Positions 1-8,001 of a stretch of DNA of 64,000 bases are shown one piece after another. Position 1 is the first letter of the stretch. Each line of letters begins with the position of its first letter. The position numbers and the translations under genes were made by a program. The notes beneath the pieces are model-generated. The model saw nothing but the letters and a program-made list of their open reading frames with translations. It did not search any database and was not told the origin of the DNA. The DNA comes from CALJFL01 sp047633055 (lineage in GTDB: Bacteria; Pseudomonadota; Gammaproteobacteria; Pseudomonadales; Halieaceae), in NCBI GenBank assembly GCA_047633055.1, contig JBLIEI010000010.1, positions 1 to 64,000 of the forward strand, read 5' to 3'.

Positions 1-574
1 CGTCCAGTAACAGACTGAGTACTTCTGATGCGTCCTGGATTATGGCGAGCGCAACTCGCATATCCGTGGGGTGTTGACGGTATGTGGCCGAATTGGCTGC
101 GATAAGCGCTGCGGGTAGTGAGAATAGCCGTAGACCCTGGTTGGTTGTGCTTTGATCGGGGCCGGGTAGGCTGGAGCGAAGGTTAAATAGCGACGTGTTA
201 TGAGGCAGGGTGACAGGCTTGTTATCGCCGCGCTTTGCGCGTACCAGGAGTTGCTCTGGAACGTTCCAGTTTTCTGCGTGGATGGTAAGTGATTGCTCCG
301 GTGATAAGCTCCAGTTATCCCCGAAGCGCTCTTCAAGATAGCTCGCGCAGAATTCCCAAAATGAGGCGTACCAGGCCGTACTCTCCCCGGCAGCCTCATC
401 GGGGCGCGAGGGGATGTACCAACCCTTCATGACTTCCTGAAGGAAACCATTCTTGGTAAGACGCTCACGGTTCGTCCTTGTGAGCGCACTGGAACGGATG
501 GCAACAACGCCTTGTTCCTGCAATTTTTGCAGAGCTTCCAGAGAAGACGCCAGTTTATCTGCAGGAGTAGCCAT
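1..574 (-). CDS. Fic-family protein with AbiEi-like N-terminal domain, cut by the left window edge
   Basis: Reading the minus strand from the ATG at 572-574 gives an uninterrupted frame of about 191 codons that runs off the window. It begins M-A-T-P-A-D-K-L and contains K-G-W-Y-I-P-S-R-P and L-S-P-E-Q-S-L. From memory this matches the N-terminal module of ~500-aa proteins that carry a winged-helix, AbiEi-like region followed by a Fic domain; the Fic motif would lie outside the window, so toxin activity cannot be judged. A ribosome site (AAAGGT) lies just upstream. Four phased repeats sit directly before the gene and suggest autoregulation. The region is AT-rich and borders tmRNA, typical of accessory DNA. 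Family identity is fairly firm; AMPylation or toxin-antitoxin function is inference. Confidence 0.7.
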   Translation of the reverse strand, partial: MATPADKLASSLEALQKLQEQGVVAIRSSALTRTNRERLTKNGFLQEVMKGWYIPSRPDEAAGESTAWYASFWEFCASYLEERFGDNWSLSPEQSLTIHAENWNVPEQLLVRAKRGDNKPVTLPHNTSLFNLRSSLPGPDQSTTNQGLRLFSLPAALIAANSATYRQHPTDMRVALAIIQDASEVLSLLLD

Positions 575-596
575 TTTTGTACCTTTCTATGCTTCT

Positions 597-680
597 TAGG
601 TTTTCTTGATTACCAATTATTAGGTTATTGTGTTTTACCAGTACTAGGTTATTGTGTCAATTGTATATTAGGTTATTGTG
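597..680 (-). repeat. Four direct repeats, 24-nt period, upstream of the Fic-type gene (putative operator)
   Basis: On the minus strand the 12-mer CACAATAACCTA occurs exactly at 669-680, 645-656 and 621-632. A fourth copy matching 9 of 12 bases lies at 597-608, next to the ribosome site of the Fic-type gene. All four starts are 24 nt apart, with unrelated spacers. Regularly phased direct repeats in front of a gene with an N-terminal winged-helix region suggest an autoregulatory operator. Binding is not demonstrated. Confidence 0.7.
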
Positions 681-825
681 CTTATAGGTGTATGTCTATA
701 TGTAATATATGGATGTTTATAGAATCCAGAAGCGATTTATATTCTCCGGTAATTGATGCTAACGGGCTAGCTCTAGTCAATCGCATGTGGCCAGTTGCTC
801 CGCCGCTCTCAACTTCTGATATAGG

Positions 826-1107
826 TTGGGAAACAAGGGGTCAGCTTATAGTAGATCTCAGATTGAGGAAGGAATTCTACACAAAAGGTCGCCTGCGTTA
901 TTGGATTCAATTCTGTTTCAAGGGCAGATTAAGAGAGGTGAGGTAAAGGGCATATTGCAAGTGGCTCCCCGAACGGCCAGGAGAGTCGTATCTGATCTGC
1001 TTGGAGCTGGAATCCTATCCTCTGATGGAGTGAAATCACCGTTAAGAATAGCGTTTCCAGCCAAGTTGGCTTCAGAGATTATGCCTGGGCTGTTTCCTGA
1101 AGTTTAA
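826..1107 (+). pseudogene. C-terminal remnant of a Fic-family protein
   Basis: The frame, open from about 820, encodes some 93 residues. From residue ~6 on they look like the extreme C-terminus of a Fic-family protein: a winged-helix-like stretch (L-L-D-S-I-L-F-Q-G, then R-T-A-R-R-V-V-S-D-L-L) and the typical ending M-P-G-L-F-P-E. The Fic domain is missing, and only a TTG follows the in-frame TGA at 817-819, so it is most likely a broken gene. It lies between the divergent Fic-type gene and the tmRNA terminator, which suggests repeated insertion and deletion at this locus. It might belong to the same family as the left-edge gene. It could still be translated as a small DNA-binding protein, but nothing supports that. 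Confidence 0.55.
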
Positions 1108-1122
1108 GTGCAGATTTAACGC

Positions 1123-1155
1123 AATAAAAAGCCCGCATATAGCGGGCTTTTTATT
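1123..1155. terminator. Bidirectional intrinsic terminator
   Basis: A perfect 14-bp stem (arms 1123-1136 and 1142-1155) encloses the 5-nt loop ATATA. The GC core GCCCGC/GCGGGC is flanked by A-runs on one side and T-runs on the other, so it works in both directions. It lies just beyond the tmRNA 3' end and after the plus-strand Fic remnant. Confidence 0.88.
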
Positions 1156-1177
1156 GGATCTTGTTGGTACTCAAATT

Positions 1178-1567
1178 TGGTGGAGGCGGCGGGAGTTGAA
1201 CCCGCGTCCGCCAGCACTCTGCCTTCGGCTCTACATGCTTAGAATCCGTTAATTAATTTAGCCGCATACAGCCCAACGGGCAGGACGTAATAGGCGATCC
1301 TGAAATTTTTTAGCGACTCCACCTCAGGCAGGTTTCGCAGCGATCCAGTTCTATATGACAGTCAGTAGCGCGGGGCTGGCACCTTGCTAAAGACCGCTAG
1401 GGCCGAGGCCACTAGAGGTGTTACAAAGGGCTACTTACGCAGCCAGTTGTGCACCGTAGTTGTCATCATTGGCAACTAATAGTTTGCAGCTTTGGATTTA
1501 CGTGATTGGCTACCATCACGACATGCACCTCAGGGTTTGCAACCGTCGTCGAATCCGTATCGCCCCC
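1178..1567 (-). ncRNA. ssrA: Transfer-messenger RNA (tmRNA)
   Basis: tmRNA rescues stalled ribosomes with SmpB and tags the unfinished protein for proteolysis. The 3' end reads as a tRNA-like acceptor and T-arm (GGTTCAACTCCCGCC, ending CCA at 1178-1180). The 5' end GGGGGCGATACGGATTCGAC starts at 1567. Both ends are the conserved tRNA-Ala-like halves. The tag frame runs from GCC at 1471-1473 to TAA at 1435-1437 and encodes ANDDNYGAQLAA. The ~390-nt length is normal. SmpB is encoded 3.1 kb away. The 3' end is a common integration site, and accessory DNA abuts it here. Exact ends are estimated to within a few bases. Confidence 0.95.
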
Positions 1568-1769
1568 AAATGTGAGCGATCATTGTATACCTGTTTGAGG
1601 CCTTGCGTATGGAAATTTTTCTCTATCTGGCCCTGTCGCATTATCTGGCGCGGGCCACTTATCACCCAACTTGGCCTACATAGACCTTTGTTTTCGGCCA
1701 GTTTGAACCCTAGACTTTGCACACTTATTGAGCAGAACGATAAAGCGGGCAACCGCACGGGAGACCCCA

Positions 1770-3551
1770 ATGCACTACGATCTTAAAATCACCAACGGCC
1801 TGGTTTTTGATGGCGAGGGTAATGACCCCATTGCCACCGATGTTGCGGTTCGCGGCGGGGTGATTGTTGAAATTGGCACCTGTGACGGCGACGCAGCGCA
1901 GGTGATTGACGCCGCCGGTAAGATTGTGACGCCGGGCTTTATTGATCTGCACACCCACTACGACGGCCAGATGTCCTGGGATGCCGATATGCAGCCCAGC
2001 ATCAACCACGGTGTCAGTACAGTGGTGATGGGTAGCTGTGGTGTGGGCTTTGCACCGGTACGGGAAAATGATCGTGACAAGCTGATTCGTATTATGGAAG
2101 GGGTGGAAGACATTCCCGGAACCGCCCTTGCCGAAGGCATTACCTGGGATTGGGAAACACTGCCCGAGTATATGGATGCGCTGGACGCTATGCCCCACAG
2201 CGTGGACTTCGCGGTGCAAATTACGCACGACCCACTGCGCGTTTACGTGATGGGCGATCGCGCGGTCTTTAACGAGAAGGCCACCGCCGCCGATATTCTG
2301 GAAATGCAAAAACTGGCCCGCGAGGCACTGGAAGCTGGCGCGATTGGTTTTTCTACCGGCCGTTCAGACGTGCATCGCAGTGCCGATGGTGAATGGACCC
2401 CGTCCTCTGAAGCCACCACCGAAGAGTTGGAAGGTATTGCGAAAGCCTTCGACGGGATGGACCACGGTATATTGCAGGCGGTGAACGATTTTAATTTGGA
2501 GCGGGAAGGGGATATGTTCGATGAGGAGTTCGATATTATCGAGAACTTCGCCAAGGCTTCTAACGGCAGTGCCTTTTCGTTGTCTCTTATGCAGCGTGAT
2601 TTCGCACCAGACCAGTGGTTGCGTATTATTGATCGTGCTGAAAAGGCCAAAGCCAAGGGCCTGAACATGCGCCTGCAAACAGCACCTCGTGCCATTGGCG
2701 TTACGGTTGGCCTGCAGTGTACCTTCCATCCGTTTATGGGTTTCCCCAGCTACAAGACTATCTCGCAGCTGCCGTTTGAAGAGCGGGTAGCACGTATGAA
2801 AGAGCCTGCGTTCAAGGCGCAGTTGCTGACTGAAAAGTCTGAGCCCCTGGCGGGCGACGGTACTCCGGTTCCGCCGATTGCCGATGCTTTGCTGGCAGCG
2901 CTGGATTTTGTGGCCAGCAAAACCTTCCTGCTGGGCGACAACCCCGACTACGAGCAGCCGGCAGAAAACTCGGTGCTGCAAATGGCTCAGGACAAGGGCG
3001 TGCCCACTCTGGAAATGATTTACGACCTGCTGTTGAAAAAAGACGGCAAGGAACTGCTGTACTTCCCCATCTATAACTACACCGAGATGAATTACGACAA
3101 CGTGTATAAAATGATGCAGCACCCACAGTCGATTATGGGGCTGTCGGATGGTGGCGCGCATGTGGGTACGGTATGCGATTCCAGCTTCCCCACCTACTTG
3201 CTGACTCACTGGACCCGTGATCGCCAGCGCGCCGGCAAGCTGGAGCTGGCCGATGCGATTCGTCGCCTCACCAGTGATATTGCCGACTACAGTGGCATGA
3301 GTGATCGCGGTCGCCTGCAGGTGGGCTTGAAGGCCAATATCAATGTGATTGATATGGACGGCTTGCGTCTGTTCGCACCGAATATGGTGCAGGATCTACC
3401 CGCGGGCGGGCAGCGTCTACTGCAGAATGCAAAGGGTTACCGCGCGGTGATCGTGGCCGGGGAAGTTGTGCTGGAAAACGATCAGCTCACCGGTAAATAT
3501 CCCGGACGCTTGGTGCGCGCCGGGCAGTTGGCCGGGCAAGCGGCTGCCTGA
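1770..3551 (+). CDS. Amidohydrolase, N-acyl-D-amino-acid deacylase family
   Basis: This 593-aa protein belongs to the D-aminoacylase-like branch of the amidohydrolase superfamily, zinc enzymes that hydrolyse amide bonds of N-acylated D-amino acids or related compounds. Seen: the start L-K-I-T-N-G-L-V-F-D-G, the metal-binding H-T-H-Y-D-G-Q near residue 73, F-S-T-G-R-S near 195 and the late S-D-G-G-A-H-V motif that supplies a metal ligand. ATG 1770 follows GGGAG; a TTG start 14 codons upstream is less likely. No signal peptide is seen, so it is probably cytosolic. It may be co-transcribed with the permease downstream. The substrate cannot be told from sequence, and relatives are often generically annotated. 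Confidence 0.85.
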   Translation: MHYDLKITNGLVFDGEGNDPIATDVAVRGGVIVEIGTCDGDAAQVIDAAGKIVTPGFIDLHTHYDGQMSWDADMQPSINHGVSTVVMGSCGVGFAPVRENDRDKLIRIMEGVEDIPGTALAEGITWDWETLPEYMDALDAMPHSVDFAVQITHDPLRVYVMGDRAVFNEKATAADILEMQKLAREALEAGAIGFSTGRSDVHRSADGEWTPSSEATTEELEGIAKAFDGMDHGILQAVNDFNLEREGDMFDEEFDIIENFAKASNGSAFSLSLMQRDFAPDQWLRIIDRAEKAKAKGLNMRLQTAPRAIGVTVGLQCTFHPFMGFPSYKTISQLPFEERVARMKEPAFKAQLLTEKSEPLAGDGTPVPPIADALLAALDFVASKTFLLGDNPDYEQPAENSVLQMAQDKGVPTLEMIYDLLLKKDGKELLYFPIYNYTEMNYDNVYKMMQHPQSIMGLSDGGAHVGTVCDSSFPTYLLTHWTRDRQRAGKLELADAIRRLTSDIADYSGMSDRGRLQVGLKANINVIDMDGLRLFAPNMVQDLPAGGQRLLQNAKGYRAVIVAGEVVLENDQLTGKYPGRLVRAGQLAGQAAA

Positions 3552-3600
3552 ACGGCGGTTACATCTCTGCAGCGCCCGCCATTCGCGTTACACTCAACCG

Positions 3601-4365
3601 ATGGTTGAAACGCTCACCGACATACTAGGCCAAACCACGCTGCTGGAGCTGGGCTTGGTGTGGCTGGTGGTGATCTTTGCCGCGGTCATGCGGGCTTTTA
3701 CGGGTTTTGGCTTCGCGCTGACGGCGGTGCCGGTGTTCGCCTTGTTCATGCCACCCACTCAGGCGGTGGTACTGAGTGCTTCCCTCACCCTGGCGGTGAG
3801 TTTACTTACCCTGAAAACCTTTTGGGGTCAGTACCCTTTAAAGCCCATGCTGCCGATGATCGTGTTGGCGGCCATTGGCACTGCGATGGGTGCCGCCATT
3901 CTGACGTCTGTTTCACCCATGCAATTCAAGCTCGGTATAGGCGCCTCGGTGATTGTCGCGTCCCTGGGGCTTACATTTTATCGTCCCAGCCGGCAGCGGG
4001 GGAGTACGGTGCTCAGTAGTATTACCGGACTGGCCTCAGGTTTGCTCAATGGAGCGTTCGCTATACCCGGGCCACCGGTGATTATTTATGCCATGGCGGC
4101 GGAGCCGGAACCTGCCCGTAGCCGGGCTTTGCTGATGACCTTCTTTTTATTCTCTGCGGTAGCCGGTTTGGTGTCCTACACAGCGGCGGGTTTTGTTAAT
4201 GCCCGTTCGCCGTGGTTGTTCGCGTTGGCGTTTCCGGCGATGTACCTGGGGGATAAGTTGGGCTATCGCCTGTTCCACCGTTTTGGCACGGCCATGTACC
4301 GGCGGGTCGCACTGGTGGTGTTGTTTGCGGTGGGGATATCCATTACGGCGAATGCGTTGTTCTAG
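3601..4365 (+). CDS. TauE/SafE (TSUP) family membrane permease
   Basis: A 254-aa, very hydrophobic protein with about eight predicted membrane segments. It contains the TSUP-typical F-T-G-F-G-F-A-L near residue 35, and a second G-L-A-S-G-L-L-N-G-A-F-A-I-P-G-P-P motif near 145. TSUP proteins export sulfite, sulfoacetate or other small organic anions. ATG 3601 was chosen because it starts immediately before the first helix; an in-frame upstream start would overlap the amidohydrolase by about 85 bases. It lies 49 bases after that gene in the same direction and may export a product of its reaction, which is inference only. Confidence 0.85.
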   Translation: MVETLTDILGQTTLLELGLVWLVVIFAAVMRAFTGFGFALTAVPVFALFMPPTQAVVLSASLTLAVSLLTLKTFWGQYPLKPMLPMIVLAAIGTAMGAAILTSVSPMQFKLGIGASVIVASLGLTFYRPSRQRGSTVLSSITGLASGLLNGAFAIPGPPVIIYAMAAEPEPARSRALLMTFFLFSAVAGLVSYTAAGFVNARSPWLFALAFPAMYLGDKLGYRLFHRFGTAMYRRVALVVLFAVGISITANALF

Positions 4366-4698
4366 GCCGCGAAGGCGGTGCTATAAAGATTCCAAGTACT
4401 AAGAAGCCGCAGACAATTAACCCATTGTTAATCGAGTGCGGCCGGTTTTGACATAACGCCTTTTCGCGTGGGGATTAGCACTGGGCCAGAGCCCCCGCAA
4501 GGCTCTTTCCTCCATGGGAAAGTATTGCGGTGTATAACCGTATGTCGCGTGTAACCCGAAAACGTCCCTGCTGACGTTAGCTGATGTCAGCGCAGTGCCG
4601 CTTCTGATTACACTATAAATATGGGCCTGAATCGTCTGCTGCGCAAGGGCTGTCTTAGACCGAGTATGCATAAGGCGATGGCTGCAAAAACCCGGGGG
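4366..4698. other. Intergenic region between the permease and smpB, with two hairpins
   Basis: No convincing gene is seen; the short frames here have no recognisable family or ribosome site. A hairpin at 4488-4506 (AGAGCC/GGCTCT, 7-nt loop, then TTT) may terminate the permease transcript. A second at 4570-4591 (GCTGAC/GTCAGC, 10-nt loop) could end smpB transcription from the other side or belong to an unannotated RNA. Confidence 0.4.
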
Positions 4699-5181
4699 TT
4701 ATTGTTTGACGTTGTCGCGCACAATCCGTTGTTTTTGGAGGTTCCATTCGCGGTCTTTTTTGGTGTCGCGTTTGTCGTGATCCTGCTTACCCTGAGCCAG
4801 CGCAATGCGCGCTTTCACCAAGTGGCCCTTCCAGTATAGCTGGGTGCATACGCAGGTTAGGCCTTTGGCCGCGGTGGCCACAAGAACTCTCGCCAACTCT
4901 CTTTTGTTGAGCAGCAGTTTGCGGGTGCGGGTGGGGTCGGTCACGAAGTGAGTCGAGGCGGTGGCCAGCGGGGTGATCAGTGAGCCCAGCAGAAAAGCCT
5001 CGCCGTCTTTCATCATCACATAGGAATCCGTAAGCTGCACTTTACCTTCGCGCAAACTTTTTACTTCCCAGCCGCTCAACACGACGCCCGCCTCAAAGGT
5101 TTCCAGCAGTTTATAATCAAAGCTGGCACGCTTGTTCTGGGCGATCACGTTACTCGGGGTCTTGTGCTTCTTCTTGGCCAT
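4699..5181 (-). CDS. smpB: SsrA-binding protein SmpB
   Basis: SmpB binds the tRNA-like end of tmRNA and delivers it to stalled ribosomes. The 160-aa protein starts M-A-K-K-K-H-K and shows the family core N-K-R-A-S-F-D-Y, G-W-E-V-K-S-L-R-E-G and L-L-L-N-K-R-E. It ends in the basic tail rich in K, D and R (K-K-D-R-E-W, then R-I-V-R-D) that enters the decoding centre. The ATG at 5179-5181 matches the family start; an upstream in-frame start would add 21 unrelated residues. It is on the same strand as ssrA, 3.1 kb away, and diverges from the sodium-dependent transporter gene. Confidence 0.96.
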   Translation of the reverse strand: MAKKKHKTPSNVIAQNKRASFDYKLLETFEAGVVLSGWEVKSLREGKVQLTDSYVMMKDGEAFLLGSLITPLATASTHFVTDPTRTRKLLLNKRELARVLVATAAKGLTCVCTQLYWKGHLVKARIALAQGKQDHDKRDTKKDREWNLQKQRIVRDNVKQ

Positions 5182-5295
5182 GGCGCGCACTATATACTTA
5201 GAAGCTTGGAGGTGAAACGTGAATCTTTCCCTTTTAAGGCGCAACCGGCTACGGCACTCTAAAGCGATGATAATTTCTAACTTTTTTCGGTGGCC

Positions 5296-6654
5296 ATGGA
5301 CGAGTTAACGCCCATGGGCAGCTGGCGTACTCGCACTACTTTTGTGCTCGCCCTGTCTGCCTCGGCGGTGGGGCTGGGTAATCTATGGCGGTTTTCCTAT
5401 CTTGCCGGTGAGCACGGTGGGGGCCCTTTTGTACTGGCCTATCTGGTGTGCCTGTTTGGCATCGCCACGCCCATTCTGATTGCCGAGGTGGTGATTGGTA
5501 ACCACGGTCGCAGCAGTCCGGTGGCGTCTTTGCGCCACGCTGCAGATCGCTCTCTTCGTAGCCGGGCATGGATGATTGGCGGGGTGCTGTTATGCCTGAC
5601 CGCCGTGTTGATTATGGGTTACTACTCAGTCGTCGCCGGCTGGGCGCTGGCTTACGTCAAGTACATGCAGTCTGGCCATTTTTCAGATGCCAGCGCCGTG
5701 ATGGTCGGCGAGTTTTTTCAGCGGTTTCTGTCCGATCCCAGTCGTCTGATACGCTGGCACACTGCCTTTCTGTTCATGGTGCTGGCAGTCGTTTGCCTGG
5801 GGGTGCGCCGGGGTCTGGGGGTGTTGGTGTGGCTGTCTGTGCCTGCGCTCATTGCTCTACTGAGTGCGCTGGTTGTGTTCGCGCTAGACCAGGGTGATCT
5901 GGCCGCTGCCGAAGAGTTTCTGTTCCATGTGCAGCCGCTGGATTTCTCTGCACGCTCCTGGATGGTGGCTTTGGGGCAGGCCTTTTATACCCTCAGTGTT
6001 GGCGTAGGGGTGGGCATCAGTTACGGCGCCTATGCACCGGAACGTATTCCTATTGGCCGCTCGGTGTTCGCGGTAGCGTTGTTCGACACGCTGATTGCGC
6101 TGGCTGCTGGACTGGCGATTTTCCCCATTGTGTTTGCCAATAACATTGAGCCTTCCATGGGCCCGGGGCTTATGTTCGTTAGCCTGCCCTATGCCTTTGG
6201 CAATACTGTTGAGGGCGAGTTGTTTGGCACCCTGTTTTTTGGGCTGGTGGTTGTTGCCGCGCTGGGTTCGGCCGTGGCCCTGGTGGAACCGGTGGTGGCT
6301 GCATTGATGCAGCAGTTCAAGTGGCGCAGATTCACGGCGGTGGTGATGGTCGGTGCAATCATCTGGTTGCTGGGTATTGGTGTCGCTTTATCTTTTAGTC
6401 TTTGGCAGGATCTGAGCTGGCTGGGTTACCGCAATCTATTCGAATTATTAGTCGCCCTCACCACCAGTTTCCTGCTGCCCTTGGGCGCCTTACTCGTTGC
6501 TCTGTTCGTGGGGTGGCAAGTACGGCCGCAAATCCTGCGGGAGTTATTGGCCCGGGAGACCGATCTATTTTTCTCGATCTGGTACTTTGTTCTGCGTTAT
6601 ATTGCCCCACCCGCCATTGTGGCGGTATTCGTATCCGCTGTGATTTTTGCCTGA
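5296..6654 (+). CDS. Sodium-dependent transporter, neurotransmitter:sodium symporter (NSS) family
   Basis: A 452-aa polytopic protein of the SNF/NSS family, which imports amino acids or related solutes with sodium in the LeuT fold. The first helix carries the signature S-A-V-G-L-G-N-L-W-R-F-S-Y near residues 25-37, with the unwound G-L-G-N-L-W-R-F substrate and sodium site. The following G-G-G-P-F-V-L-A-Y loop is also typical. Roughly 11-12 membrane segments fit the hydrophobic profile. ATG 5296 is chosen; a GTG two codons upstream is equally possible, and no strong ribosome site helps. It reads 18 bases ahead of ratA, an arrangement common near smpB in gammaproteobacteria. Substrate unknown. 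Confidence 0.9.
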   Translation: MDELTPMGSWRTRTTFVLALSASAVGLGNLWRFSYLAGEHGGGPFVLAYLVCLFGIATPILIAEVVIGNHGRSSPVASLRHAADRSLRSRAWMIGGVLLCLTAVLIMGYYSVVAGWALAYVKYMQSGHFSDASAVMVGEFFQRFLSDPSRLIRWHTAFLFMVLAVVCLGVRRGLGVLVWLSVPALIALLSALVVFALDQGDLAAAEEFLFHVQPLDFSARSWMVALGQAFYTLSVGVGVGISYGAYAPERIPIGRSVFAVALFDTLIALAAGLAIFPIVFANNIEPSMGPGLMFVSLPYAFGNTVEGELFGTLFFGLVVVAALGSAVALVEPVVAALMQQFKWRRFTAVVMVGAIIWLLGIGVALSFSLWQDLSWLGYRNLFELLVALTTSFLLPLGALLVALFVGWQVRPQILRELLARETDLFFSIWYFVLRYIAPPAIVAVFVSAVIFA

Positions 6655-6672
6655 CTAGAGCGTAAGCACCCT

Positions 6673-7104
6673 ATGACCGTGATCAACCGCAGCGCCCTGC
6701 TTCCCTATCAAGCGAGCCAGCTGTTTGACTTGGTGAATGACGTAGAGGCGTATCCGCAATATATGGACGGTTGTGTGCGTGCCACAGTGCTGAGCCGAGA
6801 GCGTACTCAGTTGGAGGCGCGGCTCCATCTCGCCAAGGGTGGTATCGAGCAGAGCTTTACTACCCGTAATACCCTGGTGCCCAGTGAGAGCATTACCCTG
6901 GAACTGGTCAACGGCCCCTTCGATAAACTTGCCGGCATCTGGACCTTTACCGAACTGGGCGACGAGGCCTGCAAGATTAGTCTCCACCTGGAGTTCTCCA
7001 TGAGTAATGGCCTGCTGGGTGCAGCGGCCGGTAAGCTGTTCAATCGGGTGGCTGTTAATTTGGTGACCACGGTGGAGCGGCGAGCGCACCATCTTTACAG
7101 CTAG
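6673..7104 (+). CDS. ratA: RatA / COQ10-START family protein
   Basis: A 143-aa single START-like (polyketide cyclase/COQ10) domain protein. The N-terminus M-T-V-I-N-R-S-A-L-L-P-Y and L-F-D-L-V-N-D-V-E-A-Y-P-Q-Y are characteristic of RatA/YfjG. In E. coli RatA was reported to inhibit 70S ribosome association. Related COQ10 proteins bind ubiquinone and aid respiration, so the in vivo role is debated. It sits between the NSS transporter and rnfH, next to smpB: the standard gammaproteobacterial context that makes the assignment firm. The rnfH (RatB-like) gene follows after 56 bases and is probably co-transcribed. Confidence 0.92.
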   Translation: MTVINRSALLPYQASQLFDLVNDVEAYPQYMDGCVRATVLSRERTQLEARLHLAKGGIEQSFTTRNTLVPSESITLELVNGPFDKLAGIWTFTELGDEACKISLHLEFSMSNGLLGAAAGKLFNRVAVNLVTTVERRAHHLYS

Positions 7105-7160
7105 GGTGCGTTGGGGATAAACCCACCGCGAATCAGTTGAAGATAGACGAGGATACAGCG

Positions 7161-7478
7161 ATGATCGAAAACGAAACCATCGACGTTGAAGTGGCTTACG
7201 CCATGCCCGAGAAGCAGTCCATTATTCCGCTAAATGTTAGCGTGGGCACCTCTGCTCTCGAGGCGGCACGCCAATCTGGCGTCGACAAACAATACGAAGG
7301 TGTTGACCTGGAGAATGCCAAGCTGGGTATCTTTGGCAAGGCCGTTGCGCCCGGTCACGTGCTCAGCAAAGGAGACAGAGTGGAGGTCTATCGCCCGTTA
7401 ACGGCTGATCCCAAGGAAGTACGCAAGGCACGAGCTGCAAAGGCGAAAGAGCGCCGGGCTCAGGAGAAAGAATCGTAG
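7161..7478 (+). CDS. rnfH: RnfH family ubiquitin-like protein (RatB)
   Basis: A 105-aa protein of the RnfH/UPF0125 family, which adopts a beta-grasp, ubiquitin-like fold. Seen: I-D-V-E-V-A-Y-A-M-P-E-K-Q, then a central helix region with A-L-E-A-A-R-Q-S-G. Next come the conserved G-I-F-G-K and D-R-V-E-V-Y-R-P-L motifs, and the R/K/A-rich tail (R-A-A-K-A-K-E-R-R) usual for the family. ATG 7161 follows GAGG and starts right at the first beta strand; an upstream TTG is unlikely. It follows ratA, as in most gammaproteobacteria, and converges with bamE. The biochemical function remains unclear. Confidence 0.92.
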   Translation: MIENETIDVEVAYAMPEKQSIIPLNVSVGTSALEAARQSGVDKQYEGVDLENAKLGIFGKAVAPGHVLSKGDRVEVYRPLTADPKEVRKARAAKAKERRAQEKES

Positions 7479-7516
7479 AATCGAGCCCTGCGACGAGCGG
7501 ATAGTTGCGAGGAGGT

Positions 7517-7927
7517 CTAGCTTTCCTCGCTATCGGCCGCGGCCTCTGGCTCTACTTCAGCCTCTACCTCTACAGATTGCTCCGGTGCTAACCCCGTATC
7601 CGCCCATTCAGGCAGATAATCGCCAGTCACCCTCACCAATTTGTCGCCTTCAAAGTGTACCGCTAGTTCGGTACTGTCCAGAAGATCGCTGCCGTTACGC
7701 ACGGTGTAGGGGTAGTCCCAACGATTCTGATTAAAGCTGTCTTCGACCAGCGGGGTGCCGAGAATAAAGCGTACCTGGCGGCGGCTCATGCCCTCTTTTA
7801 ACTGGTCTACCATGTCTGAGGTGACGATGTTGCCTTGTTCGATATCGATTTTATAGGCACCGGGGAAGCCAACAAAGCCGCAGGCAGATAAAACGGTCAC
7901 AAGCAGGGCGCTGATCAGAAGACGCAT
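7517..7927 (-). CDS. bamE: Outer membrane protein assembly factor BamE (SmpA), lipoprotein
   Basis: BamE is a small outer-membrane lipoprotein of the BAM complex that inserts beta-barrel proteins. The 136-aa product begins M-R-L-L-I-S-A-L-L-V-T-V and has a clear lipobox L-S-A-C, with the acylated cysteine at residue 16. The SmpA/OmlA fold follows: K-I-D-I-E-Q-G-N, then the conserved D-Q-L-K-E-G-M-S-R-R-Q-V-R-F-I-L-G-T-P and W-D-Y-P-Y motifs. A Glu/Ala-rich tail of about 25 residues is a local extension. The ATG at 7925-7927 gives the proper signal peptide. It diverges from fur (74-bp gap) and converges with rnfH. Confidence 0.95.
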   Translation of the reverse strand: MRLLISALLVTVLSACGFVGFPGAYKIDIEQGNIVTSDMVDQLKEGMSRRQVRFILGTPLVEDSFNQNRWDYPYTVRNGSDLLDSTELAVHFEGDKLVRVTGDYLPEWADTGLAPEQSVEVEAEVEPEAAADSEES

Positions 7928-8001
7928 TCGGGGTAAAACTTCCACTTCGGTTACGAGAATGGCATCATACCTGTACTAAACATCACAAAGAAGCCCCGAA
8001 A

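Noticed and set aside
512..946. Plus-strand frame over the 24-nt repeats
   Set aside because: It is antisense to the Fic-type gene start and its repeated residues are a by-product of the operator-like repeats.
1178..1210. A second copy of the tmRNA 3' end as an island attachment repeat
   Set aside because: Only one copy is visible; any partner repeat would lie outside the window.
1460..1786. Plus-strand frame overlapping the tmRNA gene
   Set aside because: It lies across the conserved tmRNA 5' half and the amidohydrolase start, and encodes nothing recognisable.
2364..3209. Long minus-strand frame inside the amidohydrolase gene
   Set aside because: Codon structure belongs to the plus-strand enzyme with its metal motifs; the antisense product has no domain pattern.
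4417..4671. 84-aa minus-strand frame downstream of smpB
   Set aside because: No family resemblance, no ribosome site and no conserved pattern; it crosses both hairpins.
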